A stretch of DNA of 64,000 nucleotides from Coprousia sp963931435 (GCA_963931435.1 OZ007012.1:1922001-1986000), one strand, 5' to 3'; shown: positions 52,532 through 61,288, counted from the stretch's first letter. Program-made: numbers and translations. Notes: a model not told the origin generated them from the letters alone.

Positions 52532-53374
52532 CTATACGGCCAGCCCCTGGCTTGTTCTGTATTCTACCGGGCTTTTCCATCCCAGCGACTGTTTGATCCT
52601 CGTATGGTTGCACCAGCGGATGTACTCGCCGGCGAGGCCGATGACCTCCTCGCACGTACGCTCCTCCCAATGCTCGGGATACACGGACTCGACTTTCATG
52701 CGGCCGAAGAACCCCTCGGCCGCGGCGTTGTCCGGGCTGCACCCCTTCGCGCTCATGGACCGGACCAGGCCGTACCGGCTCATCCGGTCCAGCCATCCCG
52801 GCCACCGGTAGTGGCATCCGCGGTCGCTGTGGACCACGGGACGCTCGTCGGTACGCAGCGTGGCGGCGGCCCGGTCCAGCATCGTGTTGGCCAGTTCCGC
52901 GTTCGGCGACGTCCCGACCGTGTGCGCTACTACCATGCCGTCGTAGCAGTCGATCATCGGGGAAAGGTAGACCTTGCCGTCACGGGCCTTGATCTCGGTG
53001 ATGTCCGTGAGCCATTTCACGTTCGGCGCGGGAGCGGTGAAGTCCCGGTTGACGAGGTTGCCCGGCGCGGGCGTGACCTCGCCCTCGTATGAGCTGTAGC
53101 GCCGCCGTCCGGGGACATGGGCGACCAGCCCGTCCTCGCGCATGATCCCGCGAATCACCTTCTCCGACGTCCCGGTGCCCAGCGCCGCCTTGACCCGCCG
53201 ATACCCGTATCGGCCCCTCGATTCGCGGAACACGTCCGCGACGCGGCGGCGCAGGGCCCCGTACTTATCGACCCCCGTTCTCGCGTGGTGGTAGTGGTAG
53301 CTGCTGGGCGCGATGCGCAGCAAGGAGACCATCGACTTCAGCGAATACCTCGGCCTCAGCCGGTCGATCAGCAT
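52532..53374 (-). CDS. IS3-family transposase OrfB (integrase core)
   Basis: A 280-residue frame with HTH_21 and rve integrase domains. DDE residues are in WLTDITEI, VVHSDRGCHY and CSPDNAAAEGFFG; the end KQSLGWKSPVEYRTSQ is typical of the IS150 group. The frame is open upstream of its ATG (DPGADLRRLSNREKT), so in the element it is normally made as an OrfAB fusion by frameshifting at an A7 run (53420-53426). Confidence 0.92.
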   Translation of the reverse strand: MLIDRLRPRYSLKSMVSLLRIAPSSYHYHHARTGVDKYGALRRRVADVFRESRGRYGYRRVKAALGTGTSEKVIRGIMREDGLVAHVPGRRRYSSYEGEVTPAPGNLVNRDFTAPAPNVKWLTDITEIKARDGKVYLSPMIDCYDGMVVAHTVGTSPNAELANTMLDRAAATLRTDERPVVHSDRGCHYRWPGWLDRMSRYGLVRSMSAKGCSPDNAAAEGFFGRMKVESVYPEHWEERTCEEVIGLAGEYIRWCNHTRIKQSLGWKSPVEYRTSQGLAV

Positions 53375-53870
53375 TGTCTTCTCCCTGTTCGACAGGCGCC
53401 GCAGGTCGGCGCCTGGGTCTTTTTTTACGGCCCCGAACCGCCTCCCGCATCAACGCGTTCTCCAACTCCAGCTCCCGTATCCGCCGGCGCAGCTCATCCG
53501 GGTCGTCGCCCAGCAGTTCGTGTTCGGTTCCGGCCTGAGGCATGGCGTCCCTCCGTTTCGGCTCCAGCGCCGCCATTCCGCCGGCGCGGTACAGTCTCAT
53601 CCAATGGTGCACCGCGCTGGTGCTGACGCCAAGTTCTGCGGCCGCCTGCTTCTGCTGCATGCCGGACAGGCACAGCTCCACCGCGCGACGCCGCGTCCCC
53701 AACGGTATGGGAGGCTTGGGAACGACGTCGGCATACCGTGGATCGGCATGCAGCCACCGCTCCAGGCACTGCCTGGTCGGATACCCCAGATGCTCCACAA
53801 CCTGCTTCGTGGACATCGACGTCGTGAAATACAGCTCCACCGCCCGCTCGCGCTCCTCGCGACTGAACAC
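53265..53870 (-). CDS. IS3-family OrfA (double helix-turn-helix)
   Basis: A frame of 201 codons starting with GTG at 53870 whose first 150 residues contain two HTH units (ERAVELYFTTSMSTKQVVEHLGYPTRQ and KQAAAELGVSTSAVHHWMRLY) and a leucine-zipper-like end (LRRRIRELELENALMREA). After the A7 run it continues 50 residues of arginine- and alanine-rich sequence that is probably an out-of-frame shadow of orfB. It overlaps OrfB by 110 bp. Confidence 0.88.
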   Translation of the reverse strand: MFSREERERAVELYFTTSMSTKQVVEHLGYPTRQCLERWLHADPRYADVVPKPPIPLGTRRRAVELCLSGMQQKQAAAELGVSTSAVHHWMRLYRAGGMAALEPKRRDAMPQAGTEHELLGDDPDELRRRIRELELENALMREAVRGRKKRPRRRPAAPVEQGEDNADRPAEAEVFAEVDGLLAAHRAQQLPLPPRENGGR

Positions 53871-54012
53871 GGCAACAATCCTTCCGCTCAGTCTCCAAGA
53901 AAACGTCCGCAGCCCCGTACCCCGGCAGGATGTTCAATGCGATCAGCACCTACCGCCCACGCGCCGCATACGTCAGAACCGACCCCCATCTCAAAATGAT
54001 TCAAACAAAAAC

Positions 54013-54043
54013 GCACCCCGGGCCTGCATGAAGCTCGGGGTGC
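54013..54043 (-). terminator. Rho-independent terminator of pfl operon
   Basis: On the minus strand GCACCCCG pairs with CGGGGTGC in an 8-bp stem, extended by GC pairs, and is followed by GTTTTTGTTTG. It lies about 50 bp downstream of the small glycyl-radical gene and closes the pfl operon. Confidence 0.85.
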
Positions 54044-54091
54044 ATTCTTAATGGCTAAAGGCCTTGGCGTCGACGACTCAGCCTATCCGTT

Positions 54092-54343
54092 CTACATCGC
54101 CTCATGGAACGTACGGGAGATAACCTCGTCCTGCTGCTCCTTGGTGAGGTTGTGGAAGTTCACCGCATAGCCAGACACGCGGATGGTGAGCTGCGGGTAC
54201 TTCTCGGGGTGCGCCTGGGCGTCGAGCAGCGTGTCGCGGTTGAACACGTTCACGTTGAGGTGATGGCCGCCCTTCTCGGCATACGCGTCGATCATGTTCA
54301 CCAAGTTGTCCGCCTGAGCTTGGGGTACATCTTTGACCTGCAT
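54092..54343 (-). CDS. Separate glycyl-radical domain of pyruvate formate-lyase (GrcA-like)
   Basis: An 83-residue protein that matches the extreme C-terminus of pyruvate formate-lyase: YPQLTIRVSGYAVNFHNLT with the radical glycine at about residue 58, then KEQQDEVISRTFHEAM. ATG 54343 follows AAAGGAG; an upstream in-frame codon is not preceded by an RBS. E. coli GrcA is a similar spare part for damaged lyase. Here the large subunit 111 bp upstream has no glycyl-radical domain of its own, so this small protein appears to be an essential subunit rather than a spare. Confidence 0.9.
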   Translation of the reverse strand: MQVKDVPQAQADNLVNMIDAYAEKGGHHLNVNVFNRDTLLDAQAHPEKYPQLTIRVSGYAVNFHNLTKEQQDEVISRTFHEAM

Positions 54344-54454
54344 GAGAACTCCTTTCCGCACTATTTGATAGTGCAATCATACCATTTTATCGAGCCCCGC
54401 CTGCGCGGCGGGCGGCAGTGCATCTCGGCACCGCCGCAACCAGCCTTGTCGACG

Positions 54455-56578
54455 TTACTCGTTAGGCGCGCATGAGGCGCACGCAACCGGGTTCTCGATC
54501 TCGATATCGGCGGTCGAGAAATCGATATCGCCCAAATCGAGGTCACCGAAGAACACCTCGTCCTCCTTGCCGAGCGCGCCCGGGATAATCGAGAACGTGT
54601 TGGAGATGCCGTCCTGCGCGTCGCGGAACGGCAGCTTGGACACCGAGCTCAGGCTGGCGATCGCGCCGTGCGTGTCGCGCTGGTGCATGGGGTTGGCACC
54701 CGGGGCGAACGGCACGCCGGCCTTGCGGCCGTCCGGGGTGGCGCCGGTGTTCTTGCCGTACACCACGTTGGAGGTGATGGTCAGAACCGACGTGGTGGGC
54801 ACCGAGTTGCGGTACGTGTCGTTCATGCGCACGTACTCCATGAACTCGTGCACGATGTCGTGGGCGATCTGGTCGACGCGGTCGTCGTCGTTACCGTACT
54901 TGGGGAACTCGCCTTCGATCTCGAAGTCCACGATCACGCCGTTCTCGTCGCGCACGGGATGGACCTGGGCGTACTTGATCGCGCTGAGCGAGTCGGCCAC
55001 CACCGAGAGGCCGGCGATACCCGTGGCGAACCAGCGCTTGACGTGCTTGTCGTGCAGCGCCATCTGGATGGCCTCGTAGCAGTACTTGTCGTGCATGTAG
55101 TGGATGATGTTGAGGGCGTTCACGTACACGCCGGCGAGCCAGCGCATCATGTCGCGGAACTTGGCCATCACGTCATCGTAGTCGAGCACGTCGCCCACCA
55201 CCGGACGGTACGCCGGGCCCACCTGCTTCTTGGAGATCTCGTCCACGCCGCCGTTGAGCGCGTAGAGCAGGCACTTGGCGAGGTTGGCGCGGGCGCCGAA
55301 GAACTGCATCTCCTTGCCCACGCGCATCGAGGACACGCAGCAGGCGATGGCGTAGTCGTCGCCATGGTACACGCGCATCACGTCGTCGTTCTCGTACTGG
55401 ATGGACGAGCTGGCGATGGAGGTGCGGGCGCAGAACTCCTTGAACTTCTGCGGCAGGCGCGTCGACCACAGCACCGTGAGGTTGGGCTCCGGCGAGGTGC
55501 CCATGTTCTCCAGCGTGTGCAGGTAGCGGAAGCTCGTCTTGGTGACGAGCGTGCGACCGTCCACACCCATGCCGCCGATGGACTCGGTGACCCACTGCGG
55601 GTCGCCCGAGAACAGGTTCTGGTACTCCGGGGTGCGCGCGAACTTGACCATGCGGAGCTTCATGATGAAGTGGTCCACGAACTCCTGGATCTGCTCCTCG
55701 GTGAAGGTGCCGCGCTTGAGGTCGCGCTCAGCGTAGATGTCGATGAAGGTTGAGGTGCGGCCGATGGACATCGCGGCGCCGTTCTGCTCCTTCACGGCGG
55801 CGAGGTAGGCGAAGTACATCCACTGGATGGCCTCCTGCGTGTTGGTCGCCGGCTGGGAGATGTCGAAGCCGTAGAACTCGGCCATCATCTTGAGCTGGCC
55901 GAGCGCGCGGATCTGCTCGGAGAGCTCCTCGCGGTCGCGGATGTTGTCCTCGGTCATGACCACGGGGGTCGAGGCCTTCTGGGCCTCCTTGTCCTTGATG
56001 AGGTTGTCCACGCCGTAGAGCGCCACGCGGCGGTAGTCGCCGATGATGCGGCCGCGGCCGTAGCCGTCGGGCAGGCCCGTGATGATGTGGGCCGAGCGGC
56101 AGGCGCGCATCTCGGGCGTGTAGACGTCGAACACGCCGGCGTTGTGCGTCTTGCGGCGGTAGGTGTAGTTCTCCACCACGTCCGGATCGATCTCGTAGCC
56201 ATGCTGCGCCGCAGCCTGCACCGAGATGCGGATGCCGCCGTTGACGTGCAGGGCGCGCTTAAGAGGCTTCTCGGTCTGAAGACCGACGATGGTCTCGCGC
56301 TCGGGGTGCGCCGGGTCGATGTAGCCGGCCGGGTGCGCCACGATGCCCGTGACCACCTTGGTGTCCATGTCGAGCACGCCGCCCTGCTCGCGCTCGTGGG
56401 TGAGCAGCGCCATGACGTCGGCCCACAGGTCGGTCGTGCGCTGGGTGGGGCCGGCGAGGAAGGACTCGTCGCCCTCGTAGGGGGTGTAGTTGCGCTGGAT
56501 GAAGTCGCGGACGTCGACCTCGCCCGTCCAGGTGCCGGGCTCAAAGCCCTCCCAGGCTTCTTGCATCGCATCTGCCAT
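54455..56578 (-). CDS. pflB: Pyruvate formate-lyase large subunit lacking the glycyl-radical domain
   Basis: A 707-residue protein converting pyruvate and CoA to formate and acetyl-CoA, with the catalytic cysteine pair in IACCVSSMRVG (near residue 412). All core motifs are present up to the KLPFRDAQDGISNTFSIIPGALG region. It then ends with an acidic tail (DLDLGDIDFSTADIEIENP, with CASC near the end) instead of the usual RVSGYAV glycyl-radical segment. The missing domain is encoded 111 bp downstream as a separate 83-residue gene. The normal length is about 750-790. AAGGAG lies 13 bp before ATG 56578. Confidence 0.93.
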   Translation of the reverse strand: MADAMQEAWEGFEPGTWTGEVDVRDFIQRNYTPYEGDESFLAGPTQRTTDLWADVMALLTHEREQGGVLDMDTKVVTGIVAHPAGYIDPAHPERETIVGLQTEKPLKRALHVNGGIRISVQAAAQHGYEIDPDVVENYTYRRKTHNAGVFDVYTPEMRACRSAHIITGLPDGYGRGRIIGDYRRVALYGVDNLIKDKEAQKASTPVVMTEDNIRDREELSEQIRALGQLKMMAEFYGFDISQPATNTQEAIQWMYFAYLAAVKEQNGAAMSIGRTSTFIDIYAERDLKRGTFTEEQIQEFVDHFIMKLRMVKFARTPEYQNLFSGDPQWVTESIGGMGVDGRTLVTKTSFRYLHTLENMGTSPEPNLTVLWSTRLPQKFKEFCARTSIASSSIQYENDDVMRVYHGDDYAIACCVSSMRVGKEMQFFGARANLAKCLLYALNGGVDEISKKQVGPAYRPVVGDVLDYDDVMAKFRDMMRWLAGVYVNALNIIHYMHDKYCYEAIQMALHDKHVKRWFATGIAGLSVVADSLSAIKYAQVHPVRDENGVIVDFEIEGEFPKYGNDDDRVDQIAHDIVHEFMEYVRMNDTYRNSVPTTSVLTITSNVVYGKNTGATPDGRKAGVPFAPGANPMHQRDTHGAIASLSSVSKLPFRDAQDGISNTFSIIPGALGKEDEVFFGDLDLGDIDFSTADIEIENPVACASCAPNE

Positions 56579-56723
56579 GTGCTAAACCACGCTCCTTGTG
56601 CCCGGGCAGGTGCAAGGCTGCCGGGGCGGTCGTCCCGGCAAGAAGCGAGGAAGGGCACGGCGCCGGCAGGGAGCCGGTGCGGACAAGTGTTGACATACCC
56701 ACAATTTTCGCAGCTCACCGGGA

Positions 56724-56746
56724 ATGCTTGACTAGGGCGCAAGCAT
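56724..56746. promoter_or_regulatory. Palindrome upstream of pflB
   Basis: ATGCTTG (56724-56730) and CAAGCAT (56740-56746) form a 7-bp dyad with a 9-bp spacer about 145 bp before the pflB start. It does not match classic FNR or Rex sites, but the location fits an operator in the pfl leader. The remaining 56747-57008 holds no evident gene. Confidence 0.35.
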
Positions 56747-57008
56747 ACCATACGACCCCGCGGGCACACGGGGCCGCACGGCCGAAAAACCGCGCTTCAA
56801 GCGATGCGCACAAGTTGGCGAAGGCTAACCGCCACGCCGCGTAACGACCGCTACTGTTACGTTTCGCTGCTTCGATAAGCTGCGTCGTTCCTCGCGGCGC
56901 ATATCGCCGCGAGCATCATGCGCCACAGCTAGCAACGCGAGCCCCTGCGCCGTCTGCCGGCGGTTGGGTACCGTCTGCCGGCGCTGCCGCACAATCGGTG
57001 AACGGTCG

Positions 57009-57037
57009 TTGACATGACCTCAATGTGATATCACAAT
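57009..57037 (+). promoter_or_regulatory. Promoter with TGTGATATCACA operator before SPFH gene
   Basis: A -35 TTGACA (57009-57014) and -10 CACAAT (57032-57037) at 17-bp spacing are overlapped by the perfect 12-bp palindrome TGTGATATCACA (57024-57035), which would block RNA polymerase when occupied. It lies 145 bp before the SPFH gene; the 61-residue RHH protein downstream, or a PadR/GntR regulator, could bind it. Binding is inferred. Confidence 0.5.
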
Positions 57038-57182
57038 GCGATCAACGAGCGCCACGAGGGCGCCCGCTCGGGGAGCACCCCCCCCCGCCACCACATCAGG
57101 GGTAGCGCCGTCCGGGTGGACCGATCTGCCGCCCAGACGGCACGGGTCGCATCGCGCGACCGATAGCGAGAAAGGAACTCTC

Positions 57183-58217
57183 ATGAGTGCCGAGAAGAAG
57201 ATCAAGGCTGCGTCCGGCTGGGGCATGCTTGCCGTCGTCACCGTCGGCTTCATCGTCATCGTTGCCGCGTTTGTACTGAGCCTCGTCGGCTTCGCCGCCG
57301 CCGACGAGGCAGGTGTGGCCGCGAGCCCGCTCTGCGGCTGGGGCCTGGGACTCAGCATCGCCGCATTCTGCCTGATCTGGATTCCCGCCTCGGGCTTCTT
57401 CACGCTGCAGCCCGGTCAGGCGCGCGTGTGCATCCTCTTCGGCAACTACAAGGGCACCGTGCGCCAAGAGGGCTTCTTCTGGGCCAACCCGTTCTACAGC
57501 CGCTCCATGGGCACCAACGCCTCAGCCGAGGACGCCACCGCCGAGGTGCTGAGCAAATCGAGCCTGTCGCTCGGCAAGCAGATCAGCGTCGCCACCAAGG
57601 CGGCCTCGAACCTCTCCACCAAGGTCTCCGTGCGCGCCCGCACGCTCAACGGCGAGATCCTCAAGGTCAACGACAAGATGGGCAACCCCATCGAGATCGC
57701 CAACGTGGTGGTCTGGCACGTTAAGGACACCGCCAAGGCCCTCTTTGACGTGGACAACTACGAGCAGTTTGTGGCCACGCAGGCCGAGACGGCGCTTCGC
57801 CACGTGGCGAGCATCTACGCCTACGACCACGCCGAGGACAGCTCAGACTCCATGGACTCCATCACTCTGCGCTCCAACATCGAGGAGGTCTCGACCGCGC
57901 TCAAGCACGAGCTCACCCAGCGCCTGGCGCCCGCCGGCGTGGCGGTGGACGACGCGCGCCTCACGCACCTTGCCTACGCGCCCGAAATCGCCCAGGCGAT
58001 GCTCCGCCGCCAACAGGCCGAAGCCGTCATCGCCGCCCGCAAGAAGATCGTCGAGGGCGCCGTCACCATGGTCGAGATGGCCGTGGACGAGCTGGGGCAG
58101 CACGGCAAGATCGAGCTCGACGAGGAGCGCAAAGCCCAGATGGCCTCGAACCTCATGGTGGTGCTCTGCGGCGAGTCCGAGGCGCACCCCATCGTCAACG
58201 CCGGCTCGCTGTACTAG
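57183..58217 (+). CDS. SPFH/band-7 domain membrane protein
   Basis: A 344-residue protein: two N-terminal transmembrane segments (about 14-36 and 50-68), then an SPFH domain (TLQPGQARVCILFGNYKGTVRQEGFFWANPF, PIEIANVVVWHVKD, YEQFVATQAETALRHVASIYAYD) and a helical C-terminus (RRQQAEAVIAARKKIVEGAV). Such proteins form cytoplasm-side membrane cages or scaffolds. AAAGGA precedes ATG 57183. A small RHH gene follows. Confidence 0.9.
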   Translation: MSAEKKIKAASGWGMLAVVTVGFIVIVAAFVLSLVGFAAADEAGVAASPLCGWGLGLSIAAFCLIWIPASGFFTLQPGQARVCILFGNYKGTVRQEGFFWANPFYSRSMGTNASAEDATAEVLSKSSLSLGKQISVATKAASNLSTKVSVRARTLNGEILKVNDKMGNPIEIANVVVWHVKDTAKALFDVDNYEQFVATQAETALRHVASIYAYDHAEDSSDSMDSITLRSNIEEVSTALKHELTQRLAPAGVAVDDARLTHLAYAPEIAQAMLRRQQAEAVIAARKKIVEGAVTMVEMAVDELGQHGKIELDEERKAQMASNLMVVLCGESEAHPIVNAGSLY

Positions 58218-58373
58218 GCGCTCGTCGCAGCGCCCGCGCCGGATCCCCGACGGCCCTGCGCGCACCCTGCGCGCCGTGACCAGCTTCTCACGTAAAACCT
58301 AGGCACCCGGTATCCCCGCGCGGGGCGGCACCGCGACTCCGCCGCCCCGCGTCCACGCAAGCAGGTGACCGCC

Positions 58374-58559
58374 ATGGCACGCAAACAATACCCGCTCCGC
58401 ATCGACCCCGACATCTGGGCGGCCGTCCAGCGCTGGGCCGATGACGAGATGCGCAGCGCCAACGGTCAGGTGGAGTGGATCCTGCGCGACGCGCTCAAGC
58501 GCGCCGGGCGCCTGCCCAAGAAAGGCGGCAACGAGACGCAAGGGCGGGACGGCAAGTAG
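58374..58559 (+). CDS. Arc/ribbon-helix-helix-like small DNA-binding protein
   Basis: A 61-residue protein with a beta strand (QYPLRID) followed by two helices (PDIWAAVQRWADDEMRSANGQVEWILRDALKRAG), the pattern of ribbon-helix-helix regulators that attach to SPFH genes in actinobacteria. Start 58374 has an AGGTG site. A basic tail (PKKGGNETQGRDGK) ends it. It may regulate the SPFH gene or its own promoter. Confidence 0.75.
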   Translation: MARKQYPLRIDPDIWAAVQRWADDEMRSANGQVEWILRDALKRAGRLPKKGGNETQGRDGK

Positions 58560-58620
58560 CCGTGCCGCGCTCTCCCCAGCGCCATCCGAACCCCACCCTG
58601 CATCACCGGCAGAAAAAACA

Positions 58621-58759
58621 TCGAATTTCAGCACCTAATTCAGCACCTAATGGAGAGGCGGCTGAGTAGACCCCCGACACACCGCAGCAAAACCGCAGGT
58701 CGAAGAAGACCCAGCCAGCCGTCTACTCGACCCCGCTCAGATTACGTGCTGAAATTCGA
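58621..58759. repeat. 139-bp folded element with 14-bp inverted ends
   Basis: TCGAATTTCAGCAC (58621-58634) and GTGCTGAAATTCGA (58746-58759) are perfect inverted repeats. Inside, GAGTAGAC (58664-58671) pairs with GTCTACTC (58721-58728), and the 12-bp word TTCAGCACCTAA occurs twice in tandem (58627-58650). A run of six T follows at 58763-58768. It could be a MITE-like insertion or a structured noncoding RNA with terminator. No coding capacity is seen. Confidence 0.55.
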
Positions 58760-58843
58760 CCATTTTTTCCAGTAACCCCTCTATCGACGGCGCATGATCG
58801 GCCCCATCCGGACTGCAGCCGCCGCAACGTACAAGGAGCAACC

Positions 58844-59608
58844 ATGCCCAGCAGCAACCACATCAGCAGCGCCCCCGTGCTCGCCGTCAGTCATTTCGAG
58901 AAGCGCTACGGCGACAAGATCGCCGTGCGCGACCTCAGCCTCACCGTGGAGGCGGGCGACATCTACGGCTTCATCGGCCACAACGGCGCGGGAAAAACCA
59001 CGCTCATCCGCTCCATCGCCGGCGTGCAACCGGCGGGAGCGGGAGCCATCCGCGTCTGCGGCATCGACGTGACCGCCGACCCCGTGGCCGCCAAGCGCAC
59101 GCTTGCCTACGTGCCCGACAACCCTGATGTCTACGACTTCATGACGGGCCTACAATACCTCACCTATATCGCCGATATCTTCGAGGTGCCCGCCGCCGCG
59201 CGGCAGGCCCGCATCGCCGAGTTATCGGAGCGCCTGGAGCTCACGAGCGACCTAGGGGGTCAAATCGGCGGCTACAGCCACGGCATGCGCCAGAAGCTCG
59301 TGCTGATCGGGGCCCTGCTGCACGAGCCCCGGCTGCTGCTGCTCGACGAGCCCTTCGTGGGCCTCGACCCGCTCGCCTCCCACGAGCTCAAGCAGATCCT
59401 GCACGAGCTCGCCGCGCGCGGCGGGGCGGTGTTCTTCTCGTCGCACGTGCTCGAGGTGGTCGAGAAGCTCTGCAACAAGGTCGCCATCATCCGCAAGGGC
59501 GAGCTCGTCGCCGCCGGCCCCACCGCCGAGGTGCGCGGCAACGACTCACTCGAGGACGTGTTCCTGGAGCTCACGGACACGGCCGGCGATGCGGGCGCGC
59601 GGGCGTGA
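58844..59608 (+). CDS. ABC transporter ATP-binding protein
   Basis: A 254-residue ATPase: Walker A GHNGAGKTT, signature GYSHGMRQK, Walker B LLLLDEPFVGLD, H-loop SSHVLEVV. The start at 58844 follows AAGGAG. It belongs to the ABC-2 exporter group and is followed 15 bp downstream by a large permease. Substrate unknown. Confidence 0.92.
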   Translation: MPSSNHISSAPVLAVSHFEKRYGDKIAVRDLSLTVEAGDIYGFIGHNGAGKTTLIRSIAGVQPAGAGAIRVCGIDVTADPVAAKRTLAYVPDNPDVYDFMTGLQYLTYIADIFEVPAAARQARIAELSERLELTSDLGGQIGGYSHGMRQKLVLIGALLHEPRLLLLDEPFVGLDPLASHELKQILHELAARGGAVFFSSHVLEVVEKLCNKVAIIRKGELVAAGPTAEVRGNDSLEDVFLELTDTAGDAGARA

Positions 59609-59623
59609 GGGAGGACGACTGAG

Positions 59624-61288
59624 ATGCGCAACTTCCTCTTGCTCATGCGCGTGCAGCTCATGGCGCTCGCGCACTCCCTTTCGCCCCGCTCGCGCGCTGC
59701 GCGCCATCGCGTCGCCGGCGTGCTCATCGGCGTGAGCTACGCGGTGCTCGCGCTCATCTGCATCGGCTACCTCATCCTGACCGGCATCATGCTCGTGTCG
59801 ATGGGCTTGGGGCCGGCCGTCCCCGCGTTCGCCGTGATGATGGGTTCGCTCGCCGGCGTGGTCTTCACCTTCCTCAAGGCCAACGGGACGCTCTTCGGCC
59901 TCAAGGACTTCGACCTGGTGATGGCGCTGCCCATCCCGCGGCGCACCGTGGTGGCCGCGCGCGTGGCCGCGCTCTATACGAGCGCGGCCTCCCTGGGCGC
60001 CGTGTTCGCCCTGCCGCTGTGGGGCGTCTACCTCGCACTCGTGAACGCGAGCGCCTGGACCGTCGCATGCTGCGTGGCGAGCCTCCTGCTCGCACCGGCC
60101 GCGCCCACCGCCCTCGCCACGTTCCTCGCCTTCGGCGTGGCCGCGCTCTCCTCGCGCTTCCGGCACGCCAACATCGCCTACATCGTGTTCGCGCTCGCGG
60201 CGTTCGCGGCGGTCTTCGTCGGCGCCTACGCCTTCTCGCTCTCTGCCCAGGCCTCCGGGCACGAAGCGGCCATGCAGCAGCTCGAGGGCGGTCTCGCCGC
60301 CGTCAACGGCGCCATCGGCGCCGTCTGGCCGCCCGCTCAATGGGTTGCCCTCTCCTGCGCCGGGGGCTCCCCGATGGCGCTTCTCGGCTTCATCGCGGTA
60401 TCGGTCGCCGTGCCCGCCCTGGCGCTCGAGATCATGCAGCGCTTCTACCTGAGCATCAACGCGGCGCTCGCTGCGGGCGGACGCGGGCGCGCGCTCACCG
60501 CCGGCGAGCTGCACGCGCGCAGCGGCCAGGGCTCCGCGCCTTTCAAGGCCCTCGTCCTCAAGGAGTACCGCACGCTCATCGGCGTGCCCTCCTACGCGTT
60601 CAACTGCCTGTTCGGCTACCTGCTCATGCTCATCATCGCCGTGGCGGTGGGCGTCATGGGAATTGAGGGCATCCTCCTTTCCGGCGTCGTCGACGGCGTC
60701 GAGGTCGATGCGACATCCATAGAGGGCGTCGTCGCCATTGTTTCCAACGTGCTTCCCTGGCTGTTCGTGTTCTGCGGCATCGCCAGCCCCAGCGCAGCCT
60801 GCTCGATCTCGATGGAGGGCAAGGCGGCTTGGATCTTCGCCACCGCTCCCCTGCCCCGACGCACCATCCTGGGCGCCAAGCTCGCCGCAAACGCGCTGCC
60901 CGTCGCGGCGACGCTCGCCGTGAGCACGGTCATCCTCGTCGCCTGCGGACGCGTCGACGCGCTGGGGGCGTTCTCGGTCCTCCTCACGGGCTTCGGTGCC
61001 TTCTACCTCATGGTGAACATCGGCCTCTCCATCGACGCGCGGCAGCCCAACTTCTCATGGTCCTCGCCTAACGAGGTGGTCAAGCGCAGCGCGCCCATCA
61101 ACGTCACCGTCATCGGCGGGATGGTGCTCACGTTCGCGGGGATCGGGGCGGCGCTGGCTCTCTCCTTCACCTTCGGCCCCCTCGCCGGCGCCGCGTTCAA
61201 CCTCGCCGTCGGCGCCGTGACGCTCGCGGCAGGGCACCTCGTCTTCTGCCGCACCTGCCGCACGGCCCAGCTCTACATCGCGCCGTAG
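59624..61288 (+). CDS. Large ABC transporter permease
   Basis: A 554-residue membrane protein with about twelve hydrophobic segments in two halves separated near residues 270-310 by a polar stretch containing LTAGELHARSGQG. It matches the putative ABC exporter permeases of about 550 residues found in Firmicutes and actinobacteria. GAGGACGACTGAG precedes ATG 59624. It forms a unit with the ATPase upstream. A perfect 13-bp terminator follows at 61350. Confidence 0.85.
   Translation: MRNFLLLMRVQLMALAHSLSPRSRAARHRVAGVLIGVSYAVLALICIGYLILTGIMLVSMGLGPAVPAFAVMMGSLAGVVFTFLKANGTLFGLKDFDLVMALPIPRRTVVAARVAALYTSAASLGAVFALPLWGVYLALVNASAWTVACCVASLLLAPAAPTALATFLAFGVAALSSRFRHANIAYIVFALAAFAAVFVGAYAFSLSAQASGHEAAMQQLEGGLAAVNGAIGAVWPPAQWVALSCAGGSPMALLGFIAVSVAVPALALEIMQRFYLSINAALAAGGRGRALTAGELHARSGQGSAPFKALVLKEYRTLIGVPSYAFNCLFGYLLMLIIAVAVGVMGIEGILLSGVVDGVEVDATSIEGVVAIVSNVLPWLFVFCGIASPSAACSISMEGKAAWIFATAPLPRRTILGAKLAANALPVAATLAVSTVILVACGRVDALGAFSVLLTGFGAFYLMVNIGLSIDARQPNFSWSSPNEVVKRSAPINVTVIGGMVLTFAGIGAALALSFTFGPLAGAAFNLAVGAVTLAAGHLVFCRTCRTAQLYIAP

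Larger units (their letters stand above)
52499..53916 (-). mobile_element. IS3-family (IS150-like) insertion sequence with 24-bp inverted repeats
   Basis: Perfect 24-bp inverted repeats (52500-52523 and 53893-53916, outer end GGGGCTGCGGACG) enclose two overlapping minus-strand frames, the OrfA and OrfB of an IS3 element. A possible 3-bp target duplication GTA lies at 52496-52498 and 53917-53919. The element sits between the ketopantoate reductase gene and the pfl genes and breaks no recognisable gene. Confidence 0.85.

Noticed and set aside
53265..53420. The arginine- and alanine-rich end of OrfA as a real domain
   Set aside because: It is read from the OrfB coding region in another frame after the A7 run and has no OrfA-family similarity.
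52496..53919. Firm target-site duplication for the IS3 element
   Set aside because: A GTA triplet flanks it, but the inverted-repeat ends are offset by one base on one side, so it is only a suggestion.
54092..54376. Longer start for the small glycyl-radical protein
   Set aside because: The codon at 54376 lacks a ribosome binding site, whereas ATG 54343 has AAAGGAG at good spacing.
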